Assembly (NCBI RefSeq): GCF_019976755.1
Contig: NZ_AP023441.1
Coordinates: 620,001-684,000 of the forward strand
Reading direction: 5' to 3'
From: Nostoc sp. MS1
GTDB lineage: Bacteria > Cyanobacteriota > Cyanobacteriia > Cyanobacteriales > Nostocaceae
DNA: 64,000 bases
Every line of letters begins with the position of its first letter. Position 1 is the first letter of the stretch. Below the pieces are notes generated by a model that worked only from the letters and a program-made list of their open reading frames with translations, was not told the DNA's origin and ran no database searches. The position numbers and the translations under genes were made by a program. This document shows, in pieces, positions 1 to 8,755 of the stretch.

Positions 1-263
1 TCCCAAATACAAATTTGAAAATGGTTATGGTCAATTGTCACTGCTATATCAACAAGAGTTTGTGGATTTAGGTGTTGATGGGCATGGCGGACTGCATTCG
101 TAAAACCCTCAATCAATGCGGTTTGACCTTCTATCCACATTTGGGAAGGTAACTGTTGACAGTTGAATTGTTCAAACCATTCGACTACGGTTGCCATTTC
201 ATCTAAATCACTGGCAACTTGTAAGGTAGAATGATGAATCAGTAAATCTGTTTGCAGTGACAT
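1..263 (-). CDS. RsbW-like anti-sigma factor / serine kinase, 3' part beyond the window
   Basis: Only the first 87 codons are present; the gene continues past base 1. The reading frame starts at the ATG complementary to 261-263, directly abutting the stop codon of the STAS-sugar transferase gene. The visible protein has the N-box of GHKL ATPases (EGFTNAVRHAH, about residues 49-59) typical of RsbW/SpoIIAB-type HATPase_c_2 proteins. In that family such proteins bind a sigma factor or other target and phosphorylate a STAS-domain antagonist on serine. The neighbouring gene encodes exactly such a STAS domain, so the two are likely partners. That this pair controls polysaccharide synthesis is inference from operon position. 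Confidence 0.8.
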   Translation of the reverse strand, partial: MSLQTDLLIHHSTLQVASDLDEMATVVEWFEQFNCQQLPSQMWIEGQTALIEGFTNAVRHAHQHLNPQTLVDIAVTIDHNHFQICIW

Positions 264-1256
264 TTAAACTGCCCCTGAATCTTTATTAAGAATAACAAAA
301 ATGGTCTTAAAAATTAACTTCAAATCATAAAGCAAGCTCCAATTATTCTGATAACGTAAATCGAGTTCAATCACATCCTCAAAGTTACGGATTTTTGAGC
401 GCCCGTTAACTTGCCACTCACCACTAAGTCCTGGCTTAACATCGAGTCTTTGCCAATTACTTACTTCATATTTTTCTAATTCGTCGGGCGTTGGTGGACG
501 AGTTCCAACTAAACTCATATCGCCCTGAAGCACATTCCAAAATTGGGGTAATTCATCTAAGCTGGTTTTACGCAGAAAGCGCCCAACACGGGTAATTCTG
601 GGGTCATTGTCATTCTTAAAAAAAGCCCCGGAAGCTTGGTTGGTGATAGTGGCTTTGAGTGCTTCAGCATTTGTTACCATCGAGCGAAACTTCCAAATAC
701 GAAACCGCCTTCCCATCCAACCGCAGCGAATTTGGCTAAATAGTATAGGCCCTGGACTTTCAAGTTTAATTGCGATCGCAATTGGTACAAATATTACGGC
801 TGTAATACTCAAACCGACAATCGCCCCGACAATATCAATAGCACGTTTCATTGGCGATCGCACAGAAGCATGGGTTAAGGGTGGACGCTGTTCTACTTTG
901 CGAGTTGCAGTAGGGACAATAGCTTCGGTATTGGTTTCGATGTGAAATATTTTATCCAAACCTACCAAAGAAAAAGCTAAATTTACTTGTGGATGAACAC
1001 TCCAAAAAACTAATTGAATATTCTTTGCCTGTGCTGATTTATGATTACTAATTAGTGAGCCTACACCGCTACTATCAATAATCGTAGTTTGACCAAAATC
1101 TAAAATAATTTTTGTTAAACCAGGTGCTTCTACCCATGTTTGGAAATATTCTCGAAAAGACACTGCCTCTACTACAGTTAATCGTGGCGGTAACTGCACT
1201 AATAAAGTGCTATTAATGCGAGTAGTAACTAGAGATATTTTAGCTTTCAGACTCAT
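264..1256 (-). CDS. STAS-domain / priming sugar transferase fusion protein
   Basis: This 330-residue protein combines two domains normally found separately. Residues 1-110 resemble a STAS anti-sigma-factor antagonist with the phosphorylatable serine motif IDSSGVGSL at about 60-68. Residues 134-330 are a bacterial sugar transferase (WcaJ/PglC type): a membrane-inserting hydrophobic segment after MKRAIDIVG, then KFRSM, RVGRFLRKTSLDELPQ and GTRPP motifs. The second domain would load the first sugar phosphate onto undecaprenyl phosphate at the inner membrane. The gene is the penultimate member of the polysaccharide operon, overlaps the upstream Alg13-like gene by 4 bp (ATGA), and directly abuts the RsbW-like gene. 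Phosphorylation of the STAS part as a switch for the transferase is inference. Confidence 0.85.
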   Translation of the reverse strand: MSLKAKISLVTTRINSTLLVQLPPRLTVVEAVSFREYFQTWVEAPGLTKIILDFGQTTIIDSSGVGSLISNHKSAQAKNIQLVFWSVHPQVNLAFSLVGLDKIFHIETNTEAIVPTATRKVEQRPPLTHASVRSPMKRAIDIVGAIVGLSITAVIFVPIAIAIKLESPGPILFSQIRCGWMGRRFRIWKFRSMVTNAEALKATITNQASGAFFKNDNDPRITRVGRFLRKTSLDELPQFWNVLQGDMSLVGTRPPTPDELEKYEVSNWQRLDVKPGLSGEWQVNGRSKIRNFEDVIELDLRYQNNWSLLYDLKLIFKTIFVILNKDSGAV

Positions 1257-1762
1257 CTGGAAACACCTACTGTTAAATCTGTGGCGGTTTGTTCAAAACG
1301 GCTTTGTAAACTGTGGCAAAGTGCGATCGCTGTAGCTTGAGAAACATCAGAAACAGAAACTTTTCTCGGCTCATGAATAAATCGCACTAAATCCCCAGGC
1401 GACCAAGCTACAGGAACATTTATTTGCGATAAAGATAAACCTAGTTCTACTTGATGATTATCAACGTGTTCTTGATACTTATGACTGCGAGAAACCAAAA
1501 TATAAGGCTTATCTAGAGAATCTAGCAGTAATAAAGTACCTTCCCCACAATGAGCAATCACAATTCGCGCTTGATTAATTAACTCTTGAAACTTCTCTTC
1601 TTTGAGGAAACGATAAACCCTAGCACCAGCAGGCAAAATTGTAGAATTACCATACTGCACAACCACTTCTTCTTGAATTATTTCGGTCTGTAATAAGACT
1701 TCAACCCAAGACATGAGGCGATTAAAAGGATATTGTTCTGTTCCAACTGTTACCAAAATCAT
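1253..1762 (-). CDS. Alg13/EpsF-like glycosyltransferase catalytic subunit
   Basis: The protein starts MILVTVGTEQYPFNRL and has the GT28 C-terminal signature, including AHCGEGTLLLLDSLDKPYI around residues 90-108 and an SRSHKYQEHVDNHQ segment. About 169 residues matches the family of single-domain Alg13-like subunits that pair with an Alg14-like membrane anchor. The open frame extends 20 codons further upstream, but the ATG at 1762 forms a 4-bp ATGA overlap with the Alg14-like gene and places the canonical beta-strand at the N-terminus, so I choose it. It acts at the cytoplasmic membrane in polysaccharide repeat-unit assembly; the sugar added cannot be told from sequence. Confidence 0.82.
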   Translation of the reverse strand: MILVTVGTEQYPFNRLMSWVEVLLQTEIIQEEVVVQYGNSTILPAGARVYRFLKEEKFQELINQARIVIAHCGEGTLLLLDSLDKPYILVSRSHKYQEHVDNHQVELGLSLSQINVPVAWSPGDLVRFIHEPRKVSVSDVSQATAIALCHSLQSRFEQTATDLTVGVSR

Positions 1763-2217
1763 AGGGTTTCCTGGGGAATAATCAATTCGGCTTGAGGATA
1801 ACGAGCTTGTAGTTGCGGCCACTGCACATATAGAACGCTCAAAAAAGGTAAAATTAACCTAGCGGATAAACTCAAAGTTTGAATCCGAGTTACTGATTCG
1901 ACAAAGGCGGTTTGACTACCAAAAAGTTTGCCGATAATTAAAAAAGGCACAGCAACACCAGCACCAGTAGATAAAATTAAATCTGGTCTAGTTTTATTGA
2001 TGACCTGAAAAGCCAAAAGGAGATTTCTACACAAATTAGGTAGATGACGATTTGTGGGACTATAAGCCCAATAAACCCTCTCCCCAGTTAAAGCTGATTC
2101 TGTTGTAGCGGTGCGAAAACTTACCCAAACCCGTTCATGATTCTCCCAAAAAGGATGCAGTTGTTGGAGTCCTTTAAAATGTCCTCCAGAGGAACAAACA
2201 AGTAATACTTTCATCAA
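1759..2217 (-). CDS. Alg14/EpsE-like glycosyltransferase membrane subunit
   Basis: This 152-residue protein has the Alg14 fold signature: MKVLLVCSSGGHFKGLQQL at the N-terminus and a STGAGVAVPFLIIGKLFG segment near residues 82-99. Family members recruit the Alg13-like catalytic subunit to the membrane and together transfer a sugar onto the lipid-linked acceptor. The downstream gene is the Alg13-like partner with a 4-bp overlap, so the two-subunit enzyme is translationally coupled. Two adjacent ATG codons (2217 and 2214) are possible starts. It lies 19 bp after the GT2 gene in the same operon. Confidence 0.82.
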   Translation of the reverse strand: MMKVLLVCSSGGHFKGLQQLHPFWENHERVWVSFRTATTESALTGERVYWAYSPTNRHLPNLCRNLLLAFQVINKTRPDLILSTGAGVAVPFLIIGKLFGSQTAFVESVTRIQTLSLSARLILPFLSVLYVQWPQLQARYPQAELIIPQETL

Positions 2218-2236
2218 GAATTTCCTTTTACATTGA

Positions 2237-3244
2237 TTACTGTTGAATACGTAATTTCTGACTAATTCCAGTAATTTGCATCATTAATTTCTCTAACAGT
2301 TGGTAGACAAATTGCGGTAGAATCCACAATAAATATGCTGCACCGAAAGTAATTAAAGTCCGATGGGGTTCTTCTAAAATAATGCGCCAATAAGTTTTGA
2401 TAGCTTTGTGTAGGAGACTAACCGCAATTTGTGGCGATCGCGCTCTTGTTGCTCGGCGTGCTAAATATCGTAGTTGATAGGCTCTGGCTTTATTTCCCCA
2501 CTGTTCCACAAACTCAGGATTATACGTTTGGGTTTTTTCCAAAATCCTTTCCCAAGACTCATACTGCTTGAGAGTATTAGCCGACAACCCCCCCATATTT
2601 ACCCGATATAATGTCAGAGCTTCCGGTATTCCGGCGATTTTCCAACTAGTTTGTAAAGCAATCCGTAGCCAACATTCAATATCTTCCGATTGGCGAAAAC
2701 TATCATCAAAATAAAAATCTTCCACTTCTCCGTAGAGATTAACTGAAAACTTGATATCTTCTAAAACAGCACGACGAATTACTACTGATGAACCATTACT
2801 AATAGGATTACGACAGAATAAATACTCCGGCGTAATTTCTGTTAGTTTTGGCATCTGATAAATGCCTAGTGGCTTACCTTGGTCATCGATGAAACTGGAG
2901 CGCGAAAAACTCACCCCAACTTCAGGCGATCGCTCAAAATGTTGCATGTGTTTTGCTAATTTTTCTGGTAGCCACAAATCATCACTATCAATGAAAGCTA
3001 AATATTCTCCTTGTGCATGACGAATCCCTGTATTTCTCGCCCCTGCTAACCCTCGATTTTGCTGATGAATAATCTTAATTCTTGCGTCATGAAATTGCTG
3101 GCAAATATCAATACTTTTATCTGTCGAACCATCATCAACAATAATAATTTCAAAGTCATGATATGTTTGTGATAGAACAGATTTTAGTGTTTGTGCAATA
3201 TAATTTTCGGAATTATAAACAGGAATAATTACGGATAATTTCAT
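2237..3244 (-). CDS. Family 2 glycosyltransferase
   Basis: This 335-residue GT-A protein opens with MKLSVIIPVYNSENYIAQ and carries the nucleotide-sugar motif IIIVDDGSTD (about residues 34-43), ENRG-like QQNRGLAGARNTG (about 61-73) and the metal-binding FIDSDDLWLPEKL (about 84-96). A basic, amphipathic tail (about residues 260-325) suggests peripheral membrane association. It is paralogous to the next gene upstream, sharing the same motif order and a similar tail. It probably adds one sugar of the repeat unit; donor and acceptor are unknown. Confidence 0.85.
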   Translation of the reverse strand: MKLSVIIPVYNSENYIAQTLKSVLSQTYHDFEIIIVDDGSTDKSIDICQQFHDARIKIIHQQNRGLAGARNTGIRHAQGEYLAFIDSDDLWLPEKLAKHMQHFERSPEVGVSFSRSSFIDDQGKPLGIYQMPKLTEITPEYLFCRNPISNGSSVVIRRAVLEDIKFSVNLYGEVEDFYFDDSFRQSEDIECWLRIALQTSWKIAGIPEALTLYRVNMGGLSANTLKQYESWERILEKTQTYNPEFVEQWGNKARAYQLRYLARRATRARSPQIAVSLLHKAIKTYWRIILEEPHRTLITFGAAYLLWILPQFVYQLLEKLMMQITGISQKLRIQQ

Positions 3245-3270
3245 AATTAATAAGTTTGGACATCGCTAAT

Positions 3271-4269
3271 TTAGTGAGGTTTAATGTTTTTAAACGCGGA
3301 GAAGCGCGGAGGAAGGCGCAGAGGTACGCAGAGGTTTTTTAATGCAGAGATTGGAAAAACTCTCTCTATTACCCAAACCCCAAATACTGCAATCAGAGTG
3401 AATAGAGTACGCTGTGGTTGATGAAATAACAACCGCCAATCAGAACACAAAGCACGAGTGATAAAGTCTACGCCCACCTCAGCAGGTAATTGCAAACGAA
3501 AAGCGCGACGAGCTAGATAACGTAAATGTAAAGCTTGAGCTAAGGCAAAATGTTTTTCTACGAGTTGCGGTGCATAAATTCTGGCTTTATCTACCAGTTG
3601 ATTCCAGCCTGCTTCCATAGAGTACAAGTTGGCGGAAAGCCCGCTAGAACTTGTACGATATCGAGTTAAAACTTGGTTGATACCTGCAATTTGCCAATCG
3701 GTAGTGCAATTTACCCTGAGTAGCCATTCCAAATCTTCGGAATAGCTCATTTCTGCACAGAAACCCCCTACTTGGATGAAAACTTCTTTGCGGATGACCC
3801 AATTAGAAGTTGTGGTGGTAGGATTTTCTGAGAGGAAATATTCTGGTTTGAGATTAGTTAAACGAGAGGTAGATACTTGTCCTGTTGGTTCGCCAGCCTG
3901 ATTTAGTATCTCTACTTGAGCAAAACTGACTCCTAAAAGAGAGTTGGACTGGAAATGCTCTAAGTGTTGACTAAGCTTCTCTGGTAGCCATTGGTCGTCA
4001 GCATCCAAAAAAGCAATAATTGAACCCTGGCTATGAGCTACACCCTGATTACGAGCTACAGACACCCCTTGATTGGACTGATTAATTAGATGTATGCGTT
4101 CGTCCTTTTTCTTATATTCGCTGACGATTGTTACTGTGTCATCCGTAGAACCATCATTAATAATCAATAATTCCCAATCAGAAAAGGTTTGTGCTTGTAT
4201 AGAGGCGATCGCATCTGGTAAAAATTGAGCAGCGTTATAAGCTGGGATAATCACTGATACTATTGTCAT
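3271..4269 (-). CDS. Family 2 glycosyltransferase with repeat-encoded C-terminus
   Basis: This 332-residue GT2 enzyme has the motifs LLIINDGSTDD (about 34-44), SNQGVSVARNQG and FLDADDQWLPEKL (about 88-100). It is a paralogue of the adjacent GT2 (similar RYLARRA segment and tail). Its start overlaps the flippase stop by 4 bp. The last dozen or so residues (LCVPLRLPPRFSAFKN...) are encoded by a dispersed repeat at 3290-3345, so the C-terminus appears replaced or extended by repeat insertion. Catalytic residues lie far upstream, so activity is probably retained. Confidence 0.83.
   Translation of the reverse strand: MTIVSVIIPAYNAAQFLPDAIASIQAQTFSDWELLIINDGSTDDTVTIVSEYKKKDERIHLINQSNQGVSVARNQGVAHSQGSIIAFLDADDQWLPEKLSQHLEHFQSNSLLGVSFAQVEILNQAGEPTGQVSTSRLTNLKPEYFLSENPTTTTSNWVIRKEVFIQVGGFCAEMSYSEDLEWLLRVNCTTDWQIAGINQVLTRYRTSSSGLSANLYSMEAGWNQLVDKARIYAPQLVEKHFALAQALHLRYLARRAFRLQLPAEVGVDFITRALCSDWRLLFHQPQRTLFTLIAVFGVWVIERVFPISALKNLCVPLRLPPRFSAFKNIKPH
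3290..3345. repeat. Dispersed CGCGGAG/GCAGAGG repeat inside a coding 3' end
   Basis: The stretch is made of near-repeated units of the form CGCGGAG, CGCAGAGG and ACGCAGAGG. Related strings (CTCTGCG...CTCTGCGTTTAAAA) occur at about 21608-21636 and 46788-46808 in intergenic positions. Here the repeat supplies the last codons and sits beside the stop of the GT2 gene. Confidence 0.6.
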
Positions 4270-5543
4270 CCCTTCACCTCTGGTAAAAATCTATTCATAG
4301 TTTGGCGAGTTGCCCAAATGGTGTACAAAGGCTGTAAAGTTAGGTGAGTTGCTGTAACTGCGATCGCCGCTCCAAAAATCCCCCATTGCGTACCTACCCA
4401 AATTGCTGTCGCCAAACAAAAAGTAAACACGATATTCCAACGTAATTCGATTTGTGGTTGACCAAAGGCGCGAAACATCAAGGAAGCAGCATCAGCAAAG
4501 GGACGCGAGAGAGCCGAACAACAAATTAAAATTAAGATGGGTATGGCTCCCCTTTCTACCCATTTATGCCCAAATATGAGGGGAACATAAAAGGGTGCTA
4601 AACTCGCTTGCAATAGCACTAATGGCACAATCATCAAAGCGATTTTGCGTAGACTTTGCATATAGCGTTGCATAAATAATGTGGCTTGAGAATTAAGGTC
4701 ACATAGGTCAGAAAATAGTGAGACTCTGATAGCATTGATGACGCTCAAACTCAAACCCAGCCCGGCATTGAAAGTGAAATAATAGACCCCTAAAGCCTGG
4801 ACACCTACAAACTTTCCTATGAGTAAATAATCGACATTCTCCCGAAAGATAGTCAGTAATTCAATTCCTAAAATGCGGGAAGCAAAAGAGGTAATCTTGC
4901 GCCCTTGGGTGAAGGTGAAAGATTTAGTCATCCGCCAAGGATGATATTTAAAAGTGAGGATGATCCAAATAGGCGCGACTAAAAATTTAGGTAATACTAT
5001 CGCCCACATTCCTAAGCCTGATAGGGCAAATATAGCTGTTAAAATGTTATCGGTGGAGACTTGCACCGAAGTAATTAAAGCTAGTATGTTTAGGCGATTC
5101 TCCCTTCTGATTAAAGCTGTTTGCACCATTGCCAAGGGATAGATCAAATAGGTAATGGCAATTAAACAGATAGGAACGATGAGATGAGAATTATTGTAGA
5201 ATTTAGCGATCGCTAATGATGCCAAACACTGCACGGTAAATAACACACCAGCTATCAGCCAGTTCAACCCATAAGCAGTCCGGCATAACTCCTCCACCTC
5301 AGCAGCATCAGCTTGGACAATTTTATCGGCTATACCGTTACGGGTGAAAACGCGGATAAATTCGTAAGTCATCAAGACAATGGCTGCTAGTCCATAATCT
5401 TCCGCACTGAGAAACCGCGCCAAAATCACGGTAGTTACTAGCCTAAAAACTCTGATAACTAATTCCGCCGCTCCCATCCAGCCAATATTGCGGATAAAAC
5501 GGTCTTGTAACAGATGTTTGTGTAGAGTTTGTATCCAGTTCAT
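4266..5543 (-). CDS. Wzx-like polysaccharide flippase (MOP superfamily)
   Basis: About 425 residues with roughly a dozen hydrophobic segments and an N-terminal amphipathic start (MNWIQTLHKHLLQDRFIRNIGWMGAAELVIR) typical of the polysaccharide synthase/flippase family PF13440. Proteins of this type flip undecaprenyl-linked repeat units from the cytoplasmic to the periplasmic face. The ATG at 5543 forms an ATGA overlap with the upstream glycosyltransferase stop; an alternative in-frame start nine codons upstream is less likely because it would lengthen this overlap. Its presence indicates a Wzx-type pathway, although no Wzy polymerase is recognisable in the window. Confidence 0.85.
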   Translation of the reverse strand: MNWIQTLHKHLLQDRFIRNIGWMGAAELVIRVFRLVTTVILARFLSAEDYGLAAIVLMTYEFIRVFTRNGIADKIVQADAAEVEELCRTAYGLNWLIAGVLFTVQCLASLAIAKFYNNSHLIVPICLIAITYLIYPLAMVQTALIRRENRLNILALITSVQVSTDNILTAIFALSGLGMWAIVLPKFLVAPIWIILTFKYHPWRMTKSFTFTQGRKITSFASRILGIELLTIFRENVDYLLIGKFVGVQALGVYYFTFNAGLGLSLSVINAIRVSLFSDLCDLNSQATLFMQRYMQSLRKIALMIVPLVLLQASLAPFYVPLIFGHKWVERGAIPILILICCSALSRPFADAASLMFRAFGQPQIELRWNIVFTFCLATAIWVGTQWGIFGAAIAVTATHLTLQPLYTIWATRQTMNRFLPEVKG

Positions 5544-6526
5544 TTCAACTCCTTCAACACCTGTTCCCAAGCATTTACATAATCATCCCAAGCATGGGTG
5601 GCGCTTAATCTACCTTGTCTTCCCCAAAACTGCCGTTGTTCAAAAGAGGTATTCATCATTTGCCGAATACCATCCGCCAAAGCTTCGCAACTACCAGACT
5701 CAAAGCTAATACCGCAATTTTGCGCCTGTTCACTCAAACCATCAACATCGCTCACCAAAACTGGTCTAGCTGCTGCACGCGCTTCTAAACATACGTTACC
5801 CCAAGGTTCCCAACGTGAAGGAATCACAACAGCATCACAACGGTTTAAAAAACTTGGTACATCATCAATTTTGCCGAGAAAGTGGATATGAGGATGATTT
5901 AGGGCTTTAGCCTTGAGTAATGCCTCATCTTGTCCCTGCCCTCCTAAAAGCAACTGTACCGAACCTACAGGTAATAACTGCACCGCTTCAATCAAGCAAT
6001 CAAACCCTTTTTGATGAGTAAAGCGACCGTAAGCAGCTAGGGTAAATAATGTTTCAGGTTTGGTCTTTTCTGGTATTAGAAAAAATTGGTCTAAATGCCG
6101 ACTAGAACGAATTAACCGCACTTTCTCCTGTCCAACTAATTCACTAGACTGCATCCAATACTGTTGTCCTTGGGAGATAGTTACAACCCTATCCATTAAC
6201 CCATAGTTGAGGCGTAACATCGTGCGGAAACGCCAAGCTGATGGCACTTGATACTTTTCAAATCCAGCGCTGTAATGATGTTCTACTAAAATTCTGGCTC
6301 TAGCTTTCCAAGTAAACACATCTGGTATATTCCGCCAAGATGATGCACTATTTATTACTAGTAAATCTGGTTGCCAAGTTTGGATAGTTGCTTTAACCTG
6401 TTCTTGAGTCACCAACTTAAACTCTACCTAAGATGACAACCGCGTCTGCGCTAGACTAGCCAAGGTGGCGTGAATCCCACCAGTCCAACCCATACCATGA
6501 GAACCAAGGATATGCAGCACTTTCAT
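5540..6526 (-). pseudogene. Family 4 glycosyltransferase interrupted by an in-frame amber codon
   Basis: One continuous frame encodes a GT-B enzyme: the N-terminal MKVLHILGSHGMGWTGGIHA from the ATG at 6526 and the C-terminal nucleotide-sugar-binding domain (GRFTHQKGFDCLIEA, VIPSRWEPWGNVCLEARAAARPVL). After residue 32 (LAQTRLSS) a TAG at 6428-6430 interrupts it, and the same frame resumes with VEFKLVTQEQ. No frameshift is involved. The downstream part could be reinitiated at TTG 6415, giving 291 residues without the first Rossmann strand. Full length would be about 328 codons. It could be a recent point-mutated pseudogene, a sequencing error, or suppressed amber; the rest is well conserved. 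Confidence 0.8.
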
Positions 6527-7695
6527 CAAGCAAAAACCTCTAGTGGTTGTTGGGTGGTCATCTGGGGCAGAATGCGTTCTTGGTAAGCTTGGGCAATAGT
6601 TGCCGCATGGGCTGACCAAGTATATTTACTAACATGCTGTAACCGCATTGCTCGTTCTGGTGCTGCTTCTGGGTGATTTAGTATGTGGTGAATAGTATTA
6701 GCCCACACATCCGGCTGGCCTACTGGACAGTAAACAGCAGCGTTACCTCCTACTTCTTGCAGTACGGGAATATCGCTAACTACGGCGACGCTACCACAGG
6801 CTAAGGCTTCAATTAGAGGCATCCCGAATCCTTCGGCTTCGCTGGTCATTAATACTACTGCTGCCCGTCGATAGAGTTCTACTAAATCGTTTTGTTCTAG
6901 ACGGTGAAATAAGCGGATACCATGACGAATACCCAAGCGCTCAATTCGTACCTGCATGTTGGGTTCCCATTCTGGCCCGACTCTGACTAGTAGTAATTCG
7001 GGGTGATGATAGCGTAGACGGGCATAGGTTTCTAGGAGAACATCAAGGCGTTTGCGTTGCAGATTCCCACTAATATTCAAAATAAAAGGACGATCGCCTA
7101 TTTGCTGCGCGATCGCATCTGTCAATCTGGAACTACCAGGAGAAAATTCCGGTGCAATCCCCAAAGGCACTTGAACTAACTTATCAGGGCTAACGAGTTG
7201 ATAGTGGAGAATTTCATCTCTGACGGATTGAGTTGTATAAAACACCACCACAGCCTGACGAAAACCATTTAACGCATAACGCTGTATCGTGTTGTAACGG
7301 ATGGAACGGGGATATTTGTCCGGTTGTAGGATGGAGCGGAAGACATCTAAATCGTGGCAAAAAACTCCTGTGCGTTCTGGAGGTAATATATGCACCAATG
7401 AGGCATAGCTTTGATCGCAGATGTGGAATATATCATGTTGGGAAATCTGGGGCTTGAGATGTTGGGGATAATCCCAGAAACGGTTCAACATTTTGTCAGT
7501 TCCCAAGGCAAAGCCCATTTTCCCCAGCCGAGGTAAGCGCCGCAACCGATAAGTATAGTCTGGTTGGATACGAGTGGTTTTTATATCTGGATGTTCGGCA
7601 CAGAGATAATCATAGAGGCGATCGCCGCACACTAGCATACTAGGTGAGGCTTCATCCCGAAGGTTACTAATTAAAGCTAGACGTAGACTATTCAT
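6526..7695 (-). CDS. Family 4 glycosyltransferase
   Basis: This 389-residue GT-B enzyme has the C-terminal GT4 signature: ILNISGNLQRKRLDVLLE (about 205-222), then a GIRLFHRLEQNDLVELYRRA segment and the sugar-nucleotide motif MTSEAEGFGMPLIEALACG (EX7E type) near residues 285-303. The N-terminal half is the variable acceptor domain. The stop overlaps the start of the following GT4 gene by one base (TGATG), and its start lies one base after the pyruvyltransferase stop, so these genes are probably translated as a coupled operon. Confidence 0.87.
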   Translation of the reverse strand: MNSLRLALISNLRDEASPSMLVCGDRLYDYLCAEHPDIKTTRIQPDYTYRLRRLPRLGKMGFALGTDKMLNRFWDYPQHLKPQISQHDIFHICDQSYASLVHILPPERTGVFCHDLDVFRSILQPDKYPRSIRYNTIQRYALNGFRQAVVVFYTTQSVRDEILHYQLVSPDKLVQVPLGIAPEFSPGSSRLTDAIAQQIGDRPFILNISGNLQRKRLDVLLETYARLRYHHPELLLVRVGPEWEPNMQVRIERLGIRHGIRLFHRLEQNDLVELYRRAAVVLMTSEAEGFGMPLIEALACGSVAVVSDIPVLQEVGGNAAVYCPVGQPDVWANTIHHILNHPEAAPERAMRLQHVSKYTWSAHAATIAQAYQERILPQMTTQQPLEVFA

Positions 7696-7696
7696 A

Positions 7697-8755
7697 TTAA
7701 TCTTTGATAAGTTCTAAACATTGATTAAAGCTGTGCTGTACTTGCGTGCGAATGGCTGTATGGTCAAATGTCTGTTGGGATGTTTGGGCGATCGCATCTA
7801 TATAGACATCCACATCAAACTGATCGAGGCTACATCCAGAGATTCCTAAGCGTTGGCTTAAGTCTCGTCCTTTGTTGGAGTAGTACAAGTTAAAGGGAAC
7901 TCGCCCAGCAGCCAGGGCTAAGACGGCCGTGTGATAGCGGATGGCGACAATTACAGGTGCTATACTCAGTGCGCCCATCACCAATTCCCACTTAGGTAAG
8001 TCGCTGCTGACTGTAAAGGGATTAAATATTTTCAGTTGAGGTACTTCCTGAGAAATCTGTTTGGCTACAGCTAAATCATTATCTGCACCGTAGGCTTGGG
8101 ATTGAATTAATAACACTGGTTGATATTGACGTTCTCCAAGTCGGCGACACAAACTAATTAATTGCTGTTGAAATTGTTGATTGTCATGGCTATACATCGA
8201 GTCAAAGGCTCGTAATGAAATTAGTGCTGCTGACTCTGGCTGGATTTCTAGAGCCTGAAATATCTGTTGTGCTTGGGTTTGTGCTGGAGAACTAACTGCG
8301 AGGCTAAAAGCTGCATCATAAGACAGAATTGCTTTCACTCCCGCTTGAGTTAAACGCTTGTGGCTTTCCTCATCCCGCACACAAACAGCAGCTAACCGCC
8401 GTAGACAAAAAGCTAGAGCCTGGAAACTCAAGCCGTGACAAGACCTGGGAATTGATTGCCCAAAGAGGAATGTTTTCTTAGGCGATCGCCTTAACTGGAG
8501 TAAGTTCTGGATAAAAGCTTTTGTGATCAACCCTTCACGGGCATTATTGAAAATATCCCCCCCAACGCTGATATAAGCATCACAGCGCCCAACCTCTGGC
8601 ACAATTTGCAATCCGGGTATGTACTCTGGTTGCGTGTCTTGGAATTTTGCCACCACTTTAGCCTCAGATGCCAGGGCTGTCAGAGCGCTATAAATGGCAG
8701 CATCACCAATATTTAAAGTTGAATAGGCATTTATTAAACCGATGGTAAGTCCCAT
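7697..8755 (-). CDS. Polysaccharide pyruvyltransferase family protein (CsaB-like)
   Basis: A 352-residue PF04230-type protein. Visible family features are the N-terminal GLINAYSTLNIGDAAIYSAL, ISVGGDIFNN near residue 63, the FLFGQSIPR segment near 95, CVRDEES near 125, and VAIRYHTAVLALAAGRVPF near residue 270. Family members transfer pyruvate from phosphoenolpyruvate as a ketal onto a sugar, giving acidic glycans. It is the first gene of the minus-strand polysaccharide operon, so the promoter should lie in the 434-bp divergent gap at 8756-9189. Confidence 0.82.
   Translation of the reverse strand: MGLTIGLINAYSTLNIGDAAIYSALTALASEAKVVAKFQDTQPEYIPGLQIVPEVGRCDAYISVGGDIFNNAREGLITKAFIQNLLQLRRSPKKTFLFGQSIPRSCHGLSFQALAFCLRRLAAVCVRDEESHKRLTQAGVKAILSYDAAFSLAVSSPAQTQAQQIFQALEIQPESAALISLRAFDSMYSHDNQQFQQQLISLCRRLGERQYQPVLLIQSQAYGADNDLAVAKQISQEVPQLKIFNPFTVSSDLPKWELVMGALSIAPVIVAIRYHTAVLALAAGRVPFNLYYSNKGRDLSQRLGISGCSLDQFDVDVYIDAIAQTSQQTFDHTAIRTQVQHSFNQCLELIKD

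Noticed and set aside
607..945. Plus-strand open frame of 112 codons
   Set aside because: It is fully inside the sugar transferase gene on the other strand and shows no domain or ribosome binding site.
6428..6619. 63-codon open frame as an independent small gene
   Set aside because: Its last 32 codons are the N-terminus of the amber-interrupted glycosyltransferase; the earlier part overlaps the upstream gene.
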